Positions 20,194 through 29,028 of a stretch of DNA of 64,000 bases are shown here, in pieces. The notes below the pieces were generated by a model. It was not told the origin of the DNA. It was given only the letters and a program-made list of their open reading frames with translations, and ran no database searches. The stretch is taken from NCBI RefSeq assembly GCF_018305005.1, contig NZ_JAGQEG010000020.1:1-64000 (forward strand). Reading direction: 5' to 3'. Position 1 is the stretch's first letter. Each line of letters opens with the position of its first letter. The position numbers were made by a program, and so were the translations under genes. This DNA comes from Collimonas silvisoli. GTDB lineage: Bacteria > Pseudomonadota > Gammaproteobacteria > Burkholderiales > Burkholderiaceae_D.

Positions 20194-21270
20194 ATGTCCG
20201 ACCTTTTTGAAAACCCCATGGGCCTGTGCGGCTTTGAATTTGTCGAGTTCGCCTCGCCAACCCCCAATGTGCTGGAGCCGGCATTCGAAGCCATGGGCTT
20301 CGTCAAGGTGGCGCGTCACCGCTCCAAGGATGTGATGCTGTATCGCCAGGGCGATATCAATTTCATCATCAACTATGAGCCGAAAAGCCCTGCCTATTAC
20401 TTTGCCAAAGAGCATGGCCCGTCTGCCTGCGGCATGGCGTTTCGCGTGCACGATGCGCACCTGGCGTACCAGCGCGCACTGGAGCGCGGCGCCGAGCCGA
20501 TGGAAATTACCACCGGCGTGATGGAGCTGCGCTTGCCGGCGATCAAGGGCATCGGCGGCGCGCCGCTGTATCTGATCGATCGCTTCACTCCCGGCAAATC
20601 GATCTATGACATCGATTTTGAATTCATCGAGGGGGTTGACCGCAACCCGGTCGGCGCCGGCCTGAAAACCATCGACCATCTGACCCATAACGTGTATCGC
20701 GGCCGGATGGCGCATTGGGCCGCCTTTTACGAGCGACTGTTCAATTTCCGCGAAATCCGCTATTTCGATATCAAGGGCGAGTACACCGGGCTGACATCCA
20801 AGGCCATGAGTGCGCCGGACGGCAAGATCCGCATCCCTTTGAATGAAGAATCATCCAAAGGCTCGGGACAGATCGAAGAATTCCTGATGCAGTTCAACGG
20901 CGAGGGAATCCAGCATATCGCCTTGCAAACCGACGATCTGCTGAAGACCTGGGACGCCTTGAAAAAAATGGGCACGCCGTTCATGACAGCGCCGCCGGCC
21001 ACCTATTACGAAATGCTGGAAGGCCGCTTGCCTGGCCACGGCGAGCCGACCGCCGAGCTGCAAACCCGCGGCATCCTGCTGGATGGCGTCTCGGACGATC
21101 AGGGCCAGCGCCTGCTGCTGCAGATCTTTTCGGCGACCACGCTGGGGCCGGTGTTTTTCGAGTTTATCCAGCGTAAAGGCGACGAGGGTTTTGGCGAAGG
21201 CAATTTCAAGGCGCTGTTTGAGTCGATAGAGCGTGATCAAATACGTCGCGGTGTATTGAAATCCGAATAA
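20194..21270 (+). CDS. hppD: 4-hydroxyphenylpyruvate dioxygenase
   Basis: 358 residues, the normal length for bacterial HPPD. Converts 4-hydroxyphenylpyruvate to homogentisate with O2, CO2 being lost, in tyrosine catabolism. The Fe(II) ligands are seen as His162 (DHLTHNV), His241 (GIQHIAL) and Glu323 (FFEFIQR), one position from those of the Pseudomonas enzyme. The C-terminal motif [18 protein letters not shown] is also typical. The ATG has AGGAG upstream. It is 45 bases after the dehydrogenase gene and probably co-transcribed. Homogentisate dioxygenase is not in the window. Confidence 0.97.
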   Translation: MSDLFENPMGLCGFEFVEFASPTPNVLEPAFEAMGFVKVARHRSKDVMLYRQGDINFIINYEPKSPAYYFAKEHGPSACGMAFRVHDAHLAYQRALERGAEPMEITTGVMELRLPAIKGIGGAPLYLIDRFTPGKSIYDIDFEFIEGVDRNPVGAGLKTIDHLTHNVYRGRMAHWAAFYERLFNFREIRYFDIKGEYTGLTSKAMSAPDGKIRIPLNEESSKGSGQIEEFLMQFNGEGIQHIALQTDDLLKTWDALKKMGTPFMTAPPATYYEMLEGRLPGHGEPTAELQTRGILLDGVSDDQGQRLLLQIFSATTLGPVFFEFIQRKGDEGFGEGNFKALFESIERDQIRRGVLKSE

Positions 21271-21294
21271 AGACAGTTGGGTTTTAACAACAAC

Positions 21295-21350
21295 TTGCCT
21301 TGGGGTAAGATTGTGCTGATATTATGGCTGCTCAGCTTTACCCCAGGCAA
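21295..21350 (+). terminator. Long-loop inverted repeat after hppD
   Basis: TTGCCTTGGGGTAA at 21295-21308 pairs with TTACCCCAGGCAA at 21338-21350 with one bulged base. The loop is about 29 bases and no U tract follows. It may end the hppD transcript or act in the leader of the downstream porin gene. Confidence 0.4.
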
Positions 21351-21460
21351 CGCTGAAATGGCAGCGTAAGGCAGTAGTAGTGGCGGTAAAGCGACGGTCA
21401 TGGCGAGGGTGCCATGCTGTCGTTAAAAAATCTAAAAATGTTCAATCTATGGAGAGATGC

Positions 21461-22555
21461 ATGAAAAAATACACTTTGTTATTGGCGGCAGCAGCGGCAA
21501 GCGTCGCCAGCGGCAGCGTAATGGCGCAAACCAATGTCACGATCTACGGCATTGTCGACACCAGCATTCGCTATCTCAGCAGCGATAACGCGGCCGGACA
21601 AAAGAACTTCATAGTCACGAATGGCGCAATTTCCAACAGCCGTATAGGTTTCAAAGGCAGTGAAGATCTGGGCGGCGGCCTGAAAGCGATTTTCCGTCTG
21701 GAGAATGGCTTCAACTCCAATAACGGCGCCATGTCCAGCCCGGGCGTGTTGTTCAGCCGCCAGTCTTACGTCGGCTTGAGCGGCAGCTTCGGCCAGTTCA
21801 CTGTGGGTCGTCAACAGACTCCGTTGTTCGATCTGATGGCTGATCACTTCGATCCGCTGACAGTCGGCAATTACGACCAGAACGCATGGATGCCGGCCGG
21901 CGCAACCTTGGTCCGCAATTCGAATATGCTCAAATACTACGGTACGTTCGGCGGCCTTGCTGCCGGTGTGAGCTATGCCGCGGGCGAGAAGGCCGGATCG
22001 ATCAGGCTAGGCAGCCAGATCGGCGGCACCCTGGCTTATACCGCCGGTCCGTTTGCGATTGGCGGCGGTTTTCAGCAAACTGTCAGCCCGACCAATTCGG
22101 ACTGGAAGGATACCGCCTATAACCTGAGCGTTTCCTACACCCTGGGTGCAGCCAAGCTGTTTGGCGGCTACTATCGGATCAAGGACAGCACTGGCACCAC
22201 TCCTGCATATTTCGGCGTCTCCAACAGCGTAGCTGCGATCAACGGCGGCATCGGCGGTGTTGAGCGCAAGGACAATGCTTACTTCCTGGGGGCGACTTAT
22301 CAGGCAACTCCAGCCTGGTCGCTGACCGCCGCTGGTTACTATGACAAGAGCAAGAACGTCACGGTTGCTACTTTGGGCAGCCTGGGCGACGGCACCCGTT
22401 ACGCGCTGGTCGGCGTGGCGGAATATGCCTTGTCCAAGCGGACTCAGGTCTACGGTACGGTGGACTACAACAAGGCCAAGAATGCGGCCTTGTCGGAACT
22501 GGTCGGCAAGGATAGCGTGACTGGCGTCGCTGTCGGTATCCGTCACATTTTCTAA
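21461..22555 (+). CDS. Gram-negative general porin (OmpC/Omp32-like)
   Basis: 364 residues from ATG 21461 (GGAGAG upstream). Signal peptide MKKYTLLLAAAAASVASG... to the AQ at about residue 23. The mature part starts with the Burkholderiales porin N-terminus QTNVTIYGIVDTSIRY, has SRIGFKGSEDLGGGLKAIF and FSRQSYVGLSGSFGQFTVGR, and ends VGIRHIF with the terminal phenylalanine. It forms a trimeric outer-membrane diffusion channel. An intrinsic terminator follows at 22584. Confidence 0.96.
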   Translation: MKKYTLLLAAAAASVASGSVMAQTNVTIYGIVDTSIRYLSSDNAAGQKNFIVTNGAISNSRIGFKGSEDLGGGLKAIFRLENGFNSNNGAMSSPGVLFSRQSYVGLSGSFGQFTVGRQQTPLFDLMADHFDPLTVGNYDQNAWMPAGATLVRNSNMLKYYGTFGGLAAGVSYAAGEKAGSIRLGSQIGGTLAYTAGPFAIGGGFQQTVSPTNSDWKDTAYNLSVSYTLGAAKLFGGYYRIKDSTGTTPAYFGVSNSVAAINGGIGGVERKDNAYFLGATYQATPAWSLTAAGYYDKSKNVTVATLGSLGDGTRYALVGVAEYALSKRTQVYGTVDYNKAKNAALSELVGKDSVTGVAVGIRHIF

Positions 22556-22583
22556 GCAGCGTTTAAGCAGCATCCGGCTTGAG

Positions 22584-22621
22584 AAAAAAGCGTAGACCCG
22601 ATTCGGGTTCTGCGCTTTTTT
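22584..22621. terminator. Bidirectional intrinsic terminator between porin and modC
   Basis: AAAAAAGCGTAGACCCG, a short loop, then CGGGTTCTGCGCTTTTTT: a long stem with one mismatch and one bulge, flanked by A6 and T6. It lies between two convergent genes and can stop transcription from both sides. Confidence 0.85.
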
Positions 22622-22641
22622 ATGGTTTGGCGGGCGCGCGC

Positions 22642-23307
22642 TTACGGGTTTATCCTGCCGTCGCGGATTTCGAAGATCTCGTCGCCTAACAAGGCCAGGT
22701 CGGCCGGATCGTGGGTGATTACCATCATCGGCACATCGAGATGCCGTTGCAGTTCCGATAGCTCGCTCCGCATCTTGTCGCGCAAGCTCAAGTCGAGTGC
22801 GGAAAACGGTTCGTCCAGCAGCAAGATATCCGGCTCCAATACGAGTGCCCTAGCCAGCGCCACCCGCTGCCGCTGGCCGCCCGACAACTGATGCGGATAA
22901 CTGTTGGCGGTGGCGCTCAGTTCGAACGAAGCCAGCCATTTTTTTACCATCGGATGATCATGCGGGCGGCGCAGATTGAAACTGCCTTTACGCAAACCGA
23001 AAGCCACGTTCTGCGCCACGGTGAGATGCGGAAACAGCGCATAGTCCTGAAACAGATAGGCAACTTTGCGTTGCTGCGGCGGCAGGCAAATCCCGGTGGC
23101 GCTATTGAATAAAATATTTTGCTTGAGACGTATCAAGCCGTAGTCAGGTATCAGCAAGCCGGCGATGGCTTGCAAGGTCAGGCTCTTGCCGGCGCCCGAC
23201 GGGCCGTACAACACTACCCGGTTGCTGTCGGCGTGCAAGGCGATATCCAGATTGAAGCCGCGATCGCCGGCTTGCAGGTGTTTGCGTATGCTGATCTCGA
23301 TAGTCAT
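22642..23307 (-). CDS. modC: Molybdate ABC transporter ATP-binding protein, short form
   Basis: 221 residues. Walker A GPSGAGKS near 35, Q-loop [10 protein letters not shown], signature [15 protein letters not shown], Walker [13 protein letters not shown] and switch His in VITHDPADL. Typical ModC is about 350 residues because of a C-terminal MOP/TOBE domain that senses molybdate; this protein ends right after the ATPase core (RDGRINP). It is ten bases from modB. The family could also be read as sulfate/tungstate type, but modA and modB next door support molybdate. Confidence 0.88.
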   Translation of the reverse strand: MTIEISIRKHLQAGDRGFNLDIALHADSNRVVLYGPSGAGKSLTLQAIAGLLIPDYGLIRLKQNILFNSATGICLPPQQRKVAYLFQDYALFPHLTVAQNVAFGLRKGSFNLRRPHDHPMVKKWLASFELSATANSYPHQLSGGQRQRVALARALVLEPDILLLDEPFSALDLSLRDKMRSELSELQRHLDVPMMVITHDPADLALLGDEIFEIRDGRINP

Positions 23308-23317
23308 AGAAAATTCG

Positions 23318-23998
23318 TCATGATTGCTGCCTGCGGCGCTGGCTTTTCGGCAGCAGGCGGCCGGCGATCAGCAGCACCACGATGCAGGTGGCCGAGGTAA
23401 TCAGCACCAGCAGATTGGCGGTCTGGTCGTCGCCGGCTTGCACCGCTTCATAAATCGCCACCGATAAAGTCTGGGTGCGGCCCGGCAGATTGCCGGCGAT
23501 CATGAGGGTGGCGCCGAATTCGCCGAGTGCGCGGGCGAAGGCCAGCAAGACGCCCGCCGCGATACCCTTGGACGCCAATGGCAAGGTCACGCGGAAGAAC
23601 ACGCCGGCTTCCGATACGCCCAGCACGCGGGCGGCGTTTTCCAGTTGGCCATCGACATTGTCGAAGGCGGCGCGGGCGGATTTGAGGACCAGCGGAAAGG
23701 CGACGATGGTGGCGGCGATCACTGCGCCTTGCCAGGTGAATACCAGTTGGACGCCCCATTTTTCCAGCCAGGCGCCAAACACGCCACGGCGGCCCAGCAG
23801 CACCAGCAGGTAATAGCCGAGCACCGTCGGCGGCAGCACCAGCGGCAAGGTCAGCACGGCGTCGACCAGATCGCGCGCCGGCGAGCGCCAGCGCGACAAG
23901 CCATAGGCGGCGGCGACACCGAACAGCATGTTAAGCAGGGTCGCCCAGCCTGCAACTTTCAACGACAGCGTTAGGGCAACCCACACTCCGCTGTTCAT
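23318..23998 (-). CDS. modB: Molybdate ABC transporter permease
   Basis: 226 residues with about five to six hydrophobic segments. It has the EAA-like loop [21 protein letters not shown] that couples to ModC, and [17 protein letters not shown], a well conserved ModB stretch. Inner-membrane channel subunit. Transcribed after modA (68-base gap) and before modC (10-base gap) as one operon. Confidence 0.95.
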   Translation of the reverse strand: MNSGVWVALTLSLKVAGWATLLNMLFGVAAAYGLSRWRSPARDLVDAVLTLPLVLPPTVLGYYLLVLLGRRGVFGAWLEKWGVQLVFTWQGAVIAATIVAFPLVLKSARAAFDNVDGQLENAARVLGVSEAGVFFRVTLPLASKGIAAGVLLAFARALGEFGATLMIAGNLPGRTQTLSVAIYEAVQAGDDQTANLLVLITSATCIVVLLIAGRLLPKSQRRRQQS

Positions 23999-24066
23999 GA
24001 CTTCTGCTTTCTATTCACTGCATACCTTGTTGCTGTGCTGAAAAACCTGACGATAACACTCTGTCA

Positions 24067-24828
24067 TCAGGGTTTCAAGAAACCGTAGCGCGCCAGCGTA
24101 GTCTGGCCGGTCGGCGACAGCACATAGGCGACGAACTTGGCTGCCATCTCAGCTTGTTTGGTAGTGGCGGTGACAGCGATCGGATAGCTGACCGCGGTTT
24201 GCGAAGGCACGCGCAATGCGACTTTGACCTTGTCCGGCATGATCGCGGCGTCGGTGGAAAAAACAAACCCGGCTTCGACTTCGCCGCGCGCCACGTAGTC
24301 CAGGCTTTGGCGCACGTTCTGCGCCGGCACGCCCTTGGCGGCAACCGCATCCCACAAGTTGGCGTGCTCCAGCGCGGCTTTGGTGTAACGGCCGACCGGC
24401 ACCGAAGCCGGATTGCCGTAGGCGACGCGCTTGACCGCCGGCCGGGTCAGGTCCTGCAATTGCTGGATGTGCAGCTGGCTGTCGGCCGGCACGATCAGCA
24501 CGATCTGGTTATTCGCAAAGTTCTTGCGGCTGCCGGTCAGCACCGCCTTTTCGCTTTCGGCCTTGTTCATGGCTTCCTGGTCGGCGGAGGCAAATACATC
24601 GGCCGGCGCGCCTTTGATGATCTGCTGCAGCAAGACATCGGATGCGGCAAAGTTGAATATCACCTTGGTGTCCGGATGTTGCGCTTCAAAAGACTGGCCC
24701 AGATCCTTGAAGGCGTTAGTCAGGCTGGCCGCAGCCGAGACCACCAGATCGGCTGCATGTACTGCCGGCGTCAACAGCAACAGGGGCAGGGCGCTGGCTA
24801 GAACCAGATGTTTAAAGCGACGCAACAT
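24067..24828 (-). CDS. modA: Molybdate-binding periplasmic protein
   Basis: 253 residues from the ATG at 24828, which has AGGAG eight bases upstream; a longer frame to 24891 has no ribosome binding site. Signal peptide to about residue 25 (VHAAD). The mature N-terminus LVVSAAASLTNAFKDLG, then FNFAASDVLLQQI and GAPADVFASAD, are the oxyanion-binding motifs of ModA. First gene of modABC; the divergent neighbour is a ModE-like regulator. Confidence 0.96.
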   Translation of the reverse strand: MLRRFKHLVLASALPLLLLTPAVHAADLVVSAAASLTNAFKDLGQSFEAQHPDTKVIFNFAASDVLLQQIIKGAPADVFASADQEAMNKAESEKAVLTGSRKNFANNQIVLIVPADSQLHIQQLQDLTRPAVKRVAYGNPASVPVGRYTKAALEHANLWDAVAAKGVPAQNVRQSLDYVARGEVEAGFVFSTDAAIMPDKVKVALRVPSQTAVSYPIAVTATTKQAEMAAKFVAYVLSPTGQTTLARYGFLKP

Positions 24829-24857
24829 GCAATATCTCCTGAGCAGCAAATGGCAAA

Positions 24858-24883
24858 ATCGAAATATATGGCAGGATACAGCG
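24858..24883. promoter_or_regulatory. Candidate ModE-type site between modA and modE
   Basis: ATCGAAATATAT, six bases, then ATACAGCG. This loosely resembles the ModE operator, in which TATAT-type half-sites flanked by CG are separated by about six bases. The right half is a poor match. Its position, 30 bases upstream of modA in the divergent region, is what makes it plausible. Confidence 0.3.
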
Positions 24884-25001
24884 TAGGTCAACTTTAAAAA
24901 ATACTGAGGCCGCGTGAAATCCGGCCGGGTTTTTGTTGAGCTGGCGAACTTGTCAACGAAATATCTGAGCCGCTGCTGACCTCCTTGCTACAATCCCGCA
25001 T

Positions 25002-25361
25002 ATGGCAAATTCCAAATCGATTCGGCTCAGAGTGTTGCAGGGCGATGCAATCGCCTTCGGTCCCGGCAAGGCAGCACTGCTGCAGGCCATTCATGAAAGC
25101 GGTTCGATTTCCGCTGCAGCGCGCTCGCTTGGCATGTCTTATCGCCGCGCCTGGCTGCTGGTGGACGCGATGAACCAATGCTTCAAGTCGCCGCTGGTGG
25201 CGACCGCGACCGGCGGCGCCAAGGGCGGCGGCGCGCAAGTCACGCCAATCGGACATGAGATCATCGCCCGTTATCAAGCCATGCAAGGCAGGGCGGAGGC
25301 GGCGGTAGCGGCGGACATGGCGTATTTCGATACGCTGATGGTTCAGCCTGGCGACTCTTAA
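25002..25361 (+). CDS. ModE-like single-domain regulator
   Basis: 119 residues, matching the N-terminal winged-helix DNA-binding domain of ModE: ALLQAIHESGSISAAARSLG, SYRRAWLLVDAMN, then the TGGAKGGGAQVTPIG wing. Full ModE (about 260 residues) has two C-terminal MOP domains that bind molybdate; they are absent here. It is divergent from modABC and is its likely regulator. A TACAAT box at about 24989 lies so close to the ATG that the mRNA may have little or no leader; no Shine-Dalgarno sequence is seen. Confidence 0.9.
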   Translation: MANSKSIRLRVLQGDAIAFGPGKAALLQAIHESGSISAAARSLGMSYRRAWLLVDAMNQCFKSPLVATATGGAKGGGAQVTPIGHEIIARYQAMQGRAEAAVAADMAYFDTLMVQPGDS

Positions 25362-25411
25362 GCGCTGCCGGCGGCCGCACTCCAACCACCATCTTCTTGC
25401 CACCACACACC

Positions 25412-27175
25412 ATGCTCTTACGTAGCACATCGCGCAGTACCCTCTTACGATACCGGATCCGCCTGCAACGCCTGTTCCATTTTTCGGAAAGCCATTCGAT
25501 GCTGTTGTGGGCGGCGGTGGTTGGTTTCCTGGGTGCGCTGGCGACGATCTTGTTCCGCGAATGCATCTCCGGCTTGCAGTTGCTGCTGACCGGGCAGAGC
25601 GGCAGTTTTGTCGCCATCGCCAAGAGCTTGCCGTGGCCGATGCGTTTGTTGCTGCCGGCTGCAGGCGGCTTGATCGCCGGCGCGTTTTTACTGTGGGCGA
25701 GACGTATGCCGTCCAGCGCGACGTCGGACTATATGGAAGCGGTGGCGCTAGGCGACGGCAATATTCCGGTGCGGCAGAGCCTGTTGCGCAGCATGGCTTC
25801 GCTGGCGACAGTCGTCTCGGGTGGTTCGATCGGGCGTGAAGGTCCGATGGTGCAGCTGGCGGCGCTGGCGGCGTCGCTGGTCGGCCGTTTCACCTATTTC
25901 AATCCGGCCCGCTTGCGCTTGCTGGTGGCCTGCGGTGCGGCGGCCGGGATTACCTCGGCTTACAACGCGCCGATTGCAGGCGCATTTTTCGTGACTGAAA
26001 TCGTGCTGGGCGCAATCGTCATGGAAAGTTTCGGGCCGGTGGTGGTGGCCTCAGTGGTGGCCAACATCACCATGCGCGAATTGCCGGGCTACCATCCGGC
26101 CTACGAGATGCCGCCGTTCCCGCCGATCGCCGGCATCGAGATCCTGTGGTTTGTCTTGCTAGGGATGATGGCCGGCGTCGCTGCGCCGCAATTCCTGCGT
26201 TTGCTGGGCTTTTCCAAAAAGATGTTTATCAAGACCGCTTTGCCGTTGCCGCTTCGGCTGGGCGTGGGCGGCTTGCTGCTGGGCTTGATTTCGATCTGGA
26301 TGCCGGAGGTCTGGGGCAACGGCTATAGCGTGGTCAACTCTCTGCTGCATACGCCCTGGCTGTGGTGGAGCGTGCTGCTGGTGCTGGTGCTCAAGGTAGT
26401 GGCCACCGCCATTACCACCGGGTCCGGCGCGGTCGGCGGCATCTTCACGCCGACACTGTTTGTCGGCGCCGCCATCGGCTATCTGTTCGGGCTGGGGCTG
26501 CACACGGTGTCGCCGGGCACTATCTCGGGGCCGTTCGCGTATGCGATGGTGGGCATGGGCGCGTTCCTGGCGGCGGCCACCAGTGCGCCGCTGATGGCGA
26601 TCCTGATGATTTTCGAGATGACCTTGAGCTATCAGGCTGTGTTGCCGCTGATGCTGTCCTGCGTGGTGGCTTACTTTGTGGCGCGCAGCATCAACGGCGC
26701 GTCCATGTACGACATCACCATCAAGCGCAATCGCGATGCGCAAGAGCGGGTGCGCTTGCGCGGCATCCACATGAATGAACTGATCCGGCCGGCGGAAACG
26801 GTGTTGCCGTTGACGGCGCCATTCGCCGAGATCAGCGGCCTGTTTTTGAAATATCCGGTGAAATATATTTACATCGTCGACCAGCGCAATCGCTATTGCG
26901 GCGTGGTGGCGCTGCAAGACATTACTTCCTGCCTGCTGGAGAAGAGCGATACGCAAGAGCGGGTGGCGGCGGATTTTGTGCGGCGCGAATTCCTGCATGT
27001 GGTGACGCCCGAAATGTCCCTGGGCGACGCCTTGCAATCCTTTCTCGATCATCAGGGCGAACGGCTGCCGGTGGTGCGCAGCCACGAAGATCCGGAATTG
27101 CTGGGGGCGGTCTACAAGACGTCCCTGCTGGACGCGTATTTCCGGCTGGATCGTGCGCAAGAGCTGCACGCCTAG
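25412..27175 (+). CDS. CLC-family chloride channel/transporter with C-terminal CBS pair
   Basis: 587 residues from ATG 25412. A CLC membrane domain occupies about residues 30-430: GREGP at 141-145 with gating Glu143, NAPIAGAFFVTEIV, and GSGAVGGIFTPTLFVGA. A cytoplasmic CBS pair follows (about 455-580). Aligned to E. coli ClcA, Glu196 matches Glu202, and Ile197 takes the place of the proton-path Glu203. CLC proteins with a hydrophobic residue there often conduct chloride without proton exchange, so this could be a channel. CBS domains usually bind adenine nucleotides. Monocistronic by spacing. Confidence 0.93.
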   Translation: MLLRSTSRSTLLRYRIRLQRLFHFSESHSMLLWAAVVGFLGALATILFRECISGLQLLLTGQSGSFVAIAKSLPWPMRLLLPAAGGLIAGAFLLWARRMPSSATSDYMEAVALGDGNIPVRQSLLRSMASLATVVSGGSIGREGPMVQLAALAASLVGRFTYFNPARLRLLVACGAAAGITSAYNAPIAGAFFVTEIVLGAIVMESFGPVVVASVVANITMRELPGYHPAYEMPPFPPIAGIEILWFVLLGMMAGVAAPQFLRLLGFSKKMFIKTALPLPLRLGVGGLLLGLISIWMPEVWGNGYSVVNSLLHTPWLWWSVLLVLVLKVVATAITTGSGAVGGIFTPTLFVGAAIGYLFGLGLHTVSPGTISGPFAYAMVGMGAFLAAATSAPLMAILMIFEMTLSYQAVLPLMLSCVVAYFVARSINGASMYDITIKRNRDAQERVRLRGIHMNELIRPAETVLPLTAPFAEISGLFLKYPVKYIYIVDQRNRYCGVVALQDITSCLLEKSDTQERVAADFVRREFLHVVTPEMSLGDALQSFLDHQGERLPVVRSHEDPELLGAVYKTSLLDAYFRLDRAQELHA

Positions 27176-27339
27176 CATATTGACGAGACAATATTTCACA
27201 TTTGTTACCGCAGCAATCGCTGCACGCAAGCAAAGTTTGCTCTATATTGAACAGCGGGTTGCTGGCTTGCTTATTGGCTAGATTATTAGCTTGTTGAGCG
27301 CCGCCGGCCCGCAACCAATATCAACTCTGAGGAGCTGCA

Positions 27340-27387
27340 ATGGGAATTCAGTGTGATTTACGGCTTTGTCAAAGGCAAGGCGGCTAG
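27340..27387 (+). other. Leader ORF in frame with the next gene
   Basis: ATG at 27340 follows an excellent ribosome binding site (GAGGAG, five bases away) and is read for 15 codons to a TAG at 27385. The TAG is in the same frame as the ATG at 27391 and two codons before it. Either this is a short leader peptide coupled to the downstream gene, or the gene once started here and has acquired an amber codon. Confidence 0.4.
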
Positions 27388-27390
27388 CTG

Positions 27391-27936
27391 ATGCTGGATC
27401 TCCTGCGCAATCGGCTGCCTGGACGCAAGCCGACCAGACCGAGCGCCGAACTGGTGCTGATCCCCGCTTCCGAGCAGGCGCTGCACGCAGTGCGCCGACG
27501 CTGCCGGCAGATGGTGGCCCAGCGGGCGCTGTTGTCGGCCGGCGCGTCCGCCTTGCCGATCATGGGCGTCGATATCGCGATCGATATTCATCTGCTGTCG
27601 CACCTGATCGAAGACATCAACGCCGAGTTCGGCATGACGCCGCAGCAGATCGAAAAACTCCAGCCCAAGCTCAAGGTGGCTGCCTACAGCACCATTGTCG
27701 GCCTCGGCAGCACGCTGGTGGGGCGGATGGTGACGCGTGAGTTGATGCTGAAAATCCTGACTCGCAGCGGCGTCAAAGTGGTTTCCAAGAACGCTACCCG
27801 GCTGGTGCCTATCGCCGGCCAGATGGTGTCGGCAGCGATCGGCTTCTCGGCCTTTCGGGCGATAGGCAACCGGCACATCGAAGCCTGCGTCAAAGTGGCG
27901 GAAGAGATGTTGAAAATGCAATCCGCAATCGAATAG
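27391..27936 (+). CDS. DUF697-like membrane-associated protein
   Basis: 181 residues. It has two moderately hydrophobic, glycine-rich stretches (about residues 48-65 and 95-115), then LVPIAGQMVSAAIGFSAFRA followed by a helix with HIEACVKVAEEM. The C-terminal half resembles the DUF697 domain found in YcjF and some bacterial dynamin-like or Era-like GTPase partners, where it binds membranes. There is no GTPase in it or beside it. No function can be stated. Confidence 0.7.
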   Translation: MLDLLRNRLPGRKPTRPSAELVLIPASEQALHAVRRRCRQMVAQRALLSAGASALPIMGVDIAIDIHLLSHLIEDINAEFGMTPQQIEKLQPKLKVAAYSTIVGLGSTLVGRMVTRELMLKILTRSGVKVVSKNATRLVPIAGQMVSAAIGFSAFRAIGNRHIEACVKVAEEMLKMQSAIE

Positions 27937-28100
27937 CTTTTTCTTATCGATTGCCGCAATGTTAGAATGCGGGTCGTTTGCGCAGCGGGGGGCCATGTAC
28001 TATGCGCTTCCCAAGCCATCTACGCCGCACATCTACACAGCAGCCGACTGGCCCTTTGATGTAGAGTGTAGCAACACACTTCACCACGATAGAGTTTCCT

Positions 28101-29006
28101 ATGTTGAGTTACCGCCATGCCTTCCATGCGGGCAATCATGCCGATGTGCTGAAGCACTTGGTCACCATCCAGTTATTGCGCTACCTGGGCCAGAAAGACA
28201 CTTCCTACATGGTTGTCGACACCCATGCCGGCGCCGGCGTCTATGCGCTGGATGGCGGTTATGCGTCGAAAAACGCCGAATTCGAGACCGGCATCAGCCG
28301 CCTATGGGACCGCAAGGATCTGCCGCCGGCGGTGGCCGAGTATGTCGACGTGGTGCGGCAGTTGAACCCGGACGGCAAGCTGCGCTTCTATCCCGGCTCG
28401 CCGTATTGCGCCGACGCCACCATGCGCGAGCAAGACCGCCTGCGCCTGTTTGAACTGCACCCCAGCGACGGCAAGATCCTGACCGACAATTTCCGCCGCC
28501 TCGAAGCTGAGCGCGAGCGTGGCAGTGGCCGCGGCAAGCGCGTCATGATCCAGCAGGGCGACGGCTTTCTCGGCTTGAAGTCCTTGCTGCCGCTGCCATC
28601 GCGGCGCGGCCTGGTCCTGATCGACCCGCCGTATGAAGTGAAAGAGGATTACCGCCACGTCAAGAACACGCTGGAAGATGCGCTCACGCGTTTTTCCACC
28701 GGCACTTACGCCGTCTGGTATCCCGTGTTGAACCGCATGGAATCGCGCCAGATGCCGGACAAGCTCAAGCGCATGAAAGCCAATGGCTGGCTGAATGTCA
28801 CGCTGACCGTGCGCACGCCGTCGCCGGACGGTTTCGGTTTGCATAGCAGCGGCATGTTTGTGATCAACCCGCCGTGGACGCTGGAGCCGATGCTGAAAGA
28901 ATTGATGCCGTATCTGGTCAAGGTGCTGGGCACCGATTCCGGCGCCGGCTTTACACTGGAATCGGGGCAGACCAAGGCCGTTGATACCGGAACCCGGCGG
29001 GTATAA
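28101..29006 (+). CDS. rlmJ: 23S rRNA (adenine-2030-N6)-methyltransferase
   Basis: 301 residues, starting MLSYRHAFHAGNHADVLKH as in E. coli RlmJ. The SAM-binding part includes VDTHAGAGVYAL, and the N6-adenine methylase catalytic motif is LIDPPYE near residue 175. It modifies 23S rRNA during ribosome assembly. Convergent with msrB, 22 bases apart. Confidence 0.95.
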   Translation: MLSYRHAFHAGNHADVLKHLVTIQLLRYLGQKDTSYMVVDTHAGAGVYALDGGYASKNAEFETGISRLWDRKDLPPAVAEYVDVVRQLNPDGKLRFYPGSPYCADATMREQDRLRLFELHPSDGKILTDNFRRLEAERERGSGRGKRVMIQQGDGFLGLKSLLPLPSRRGLVLIDPPYEVKEDYRHVKNTLEDALTRFSTGTYAVWYPVLNRMESRQMPDKLKRMKANGWLNVTLTVRTPSPDGFGLHSSGMFVINPPWTLEPMLKELMPYLVKVLGTDSGAGFTLESGQTKAVDTGTRRV

Positions 29007-29028
29007 AGCGTAAAGCAAGGCCGATGAA

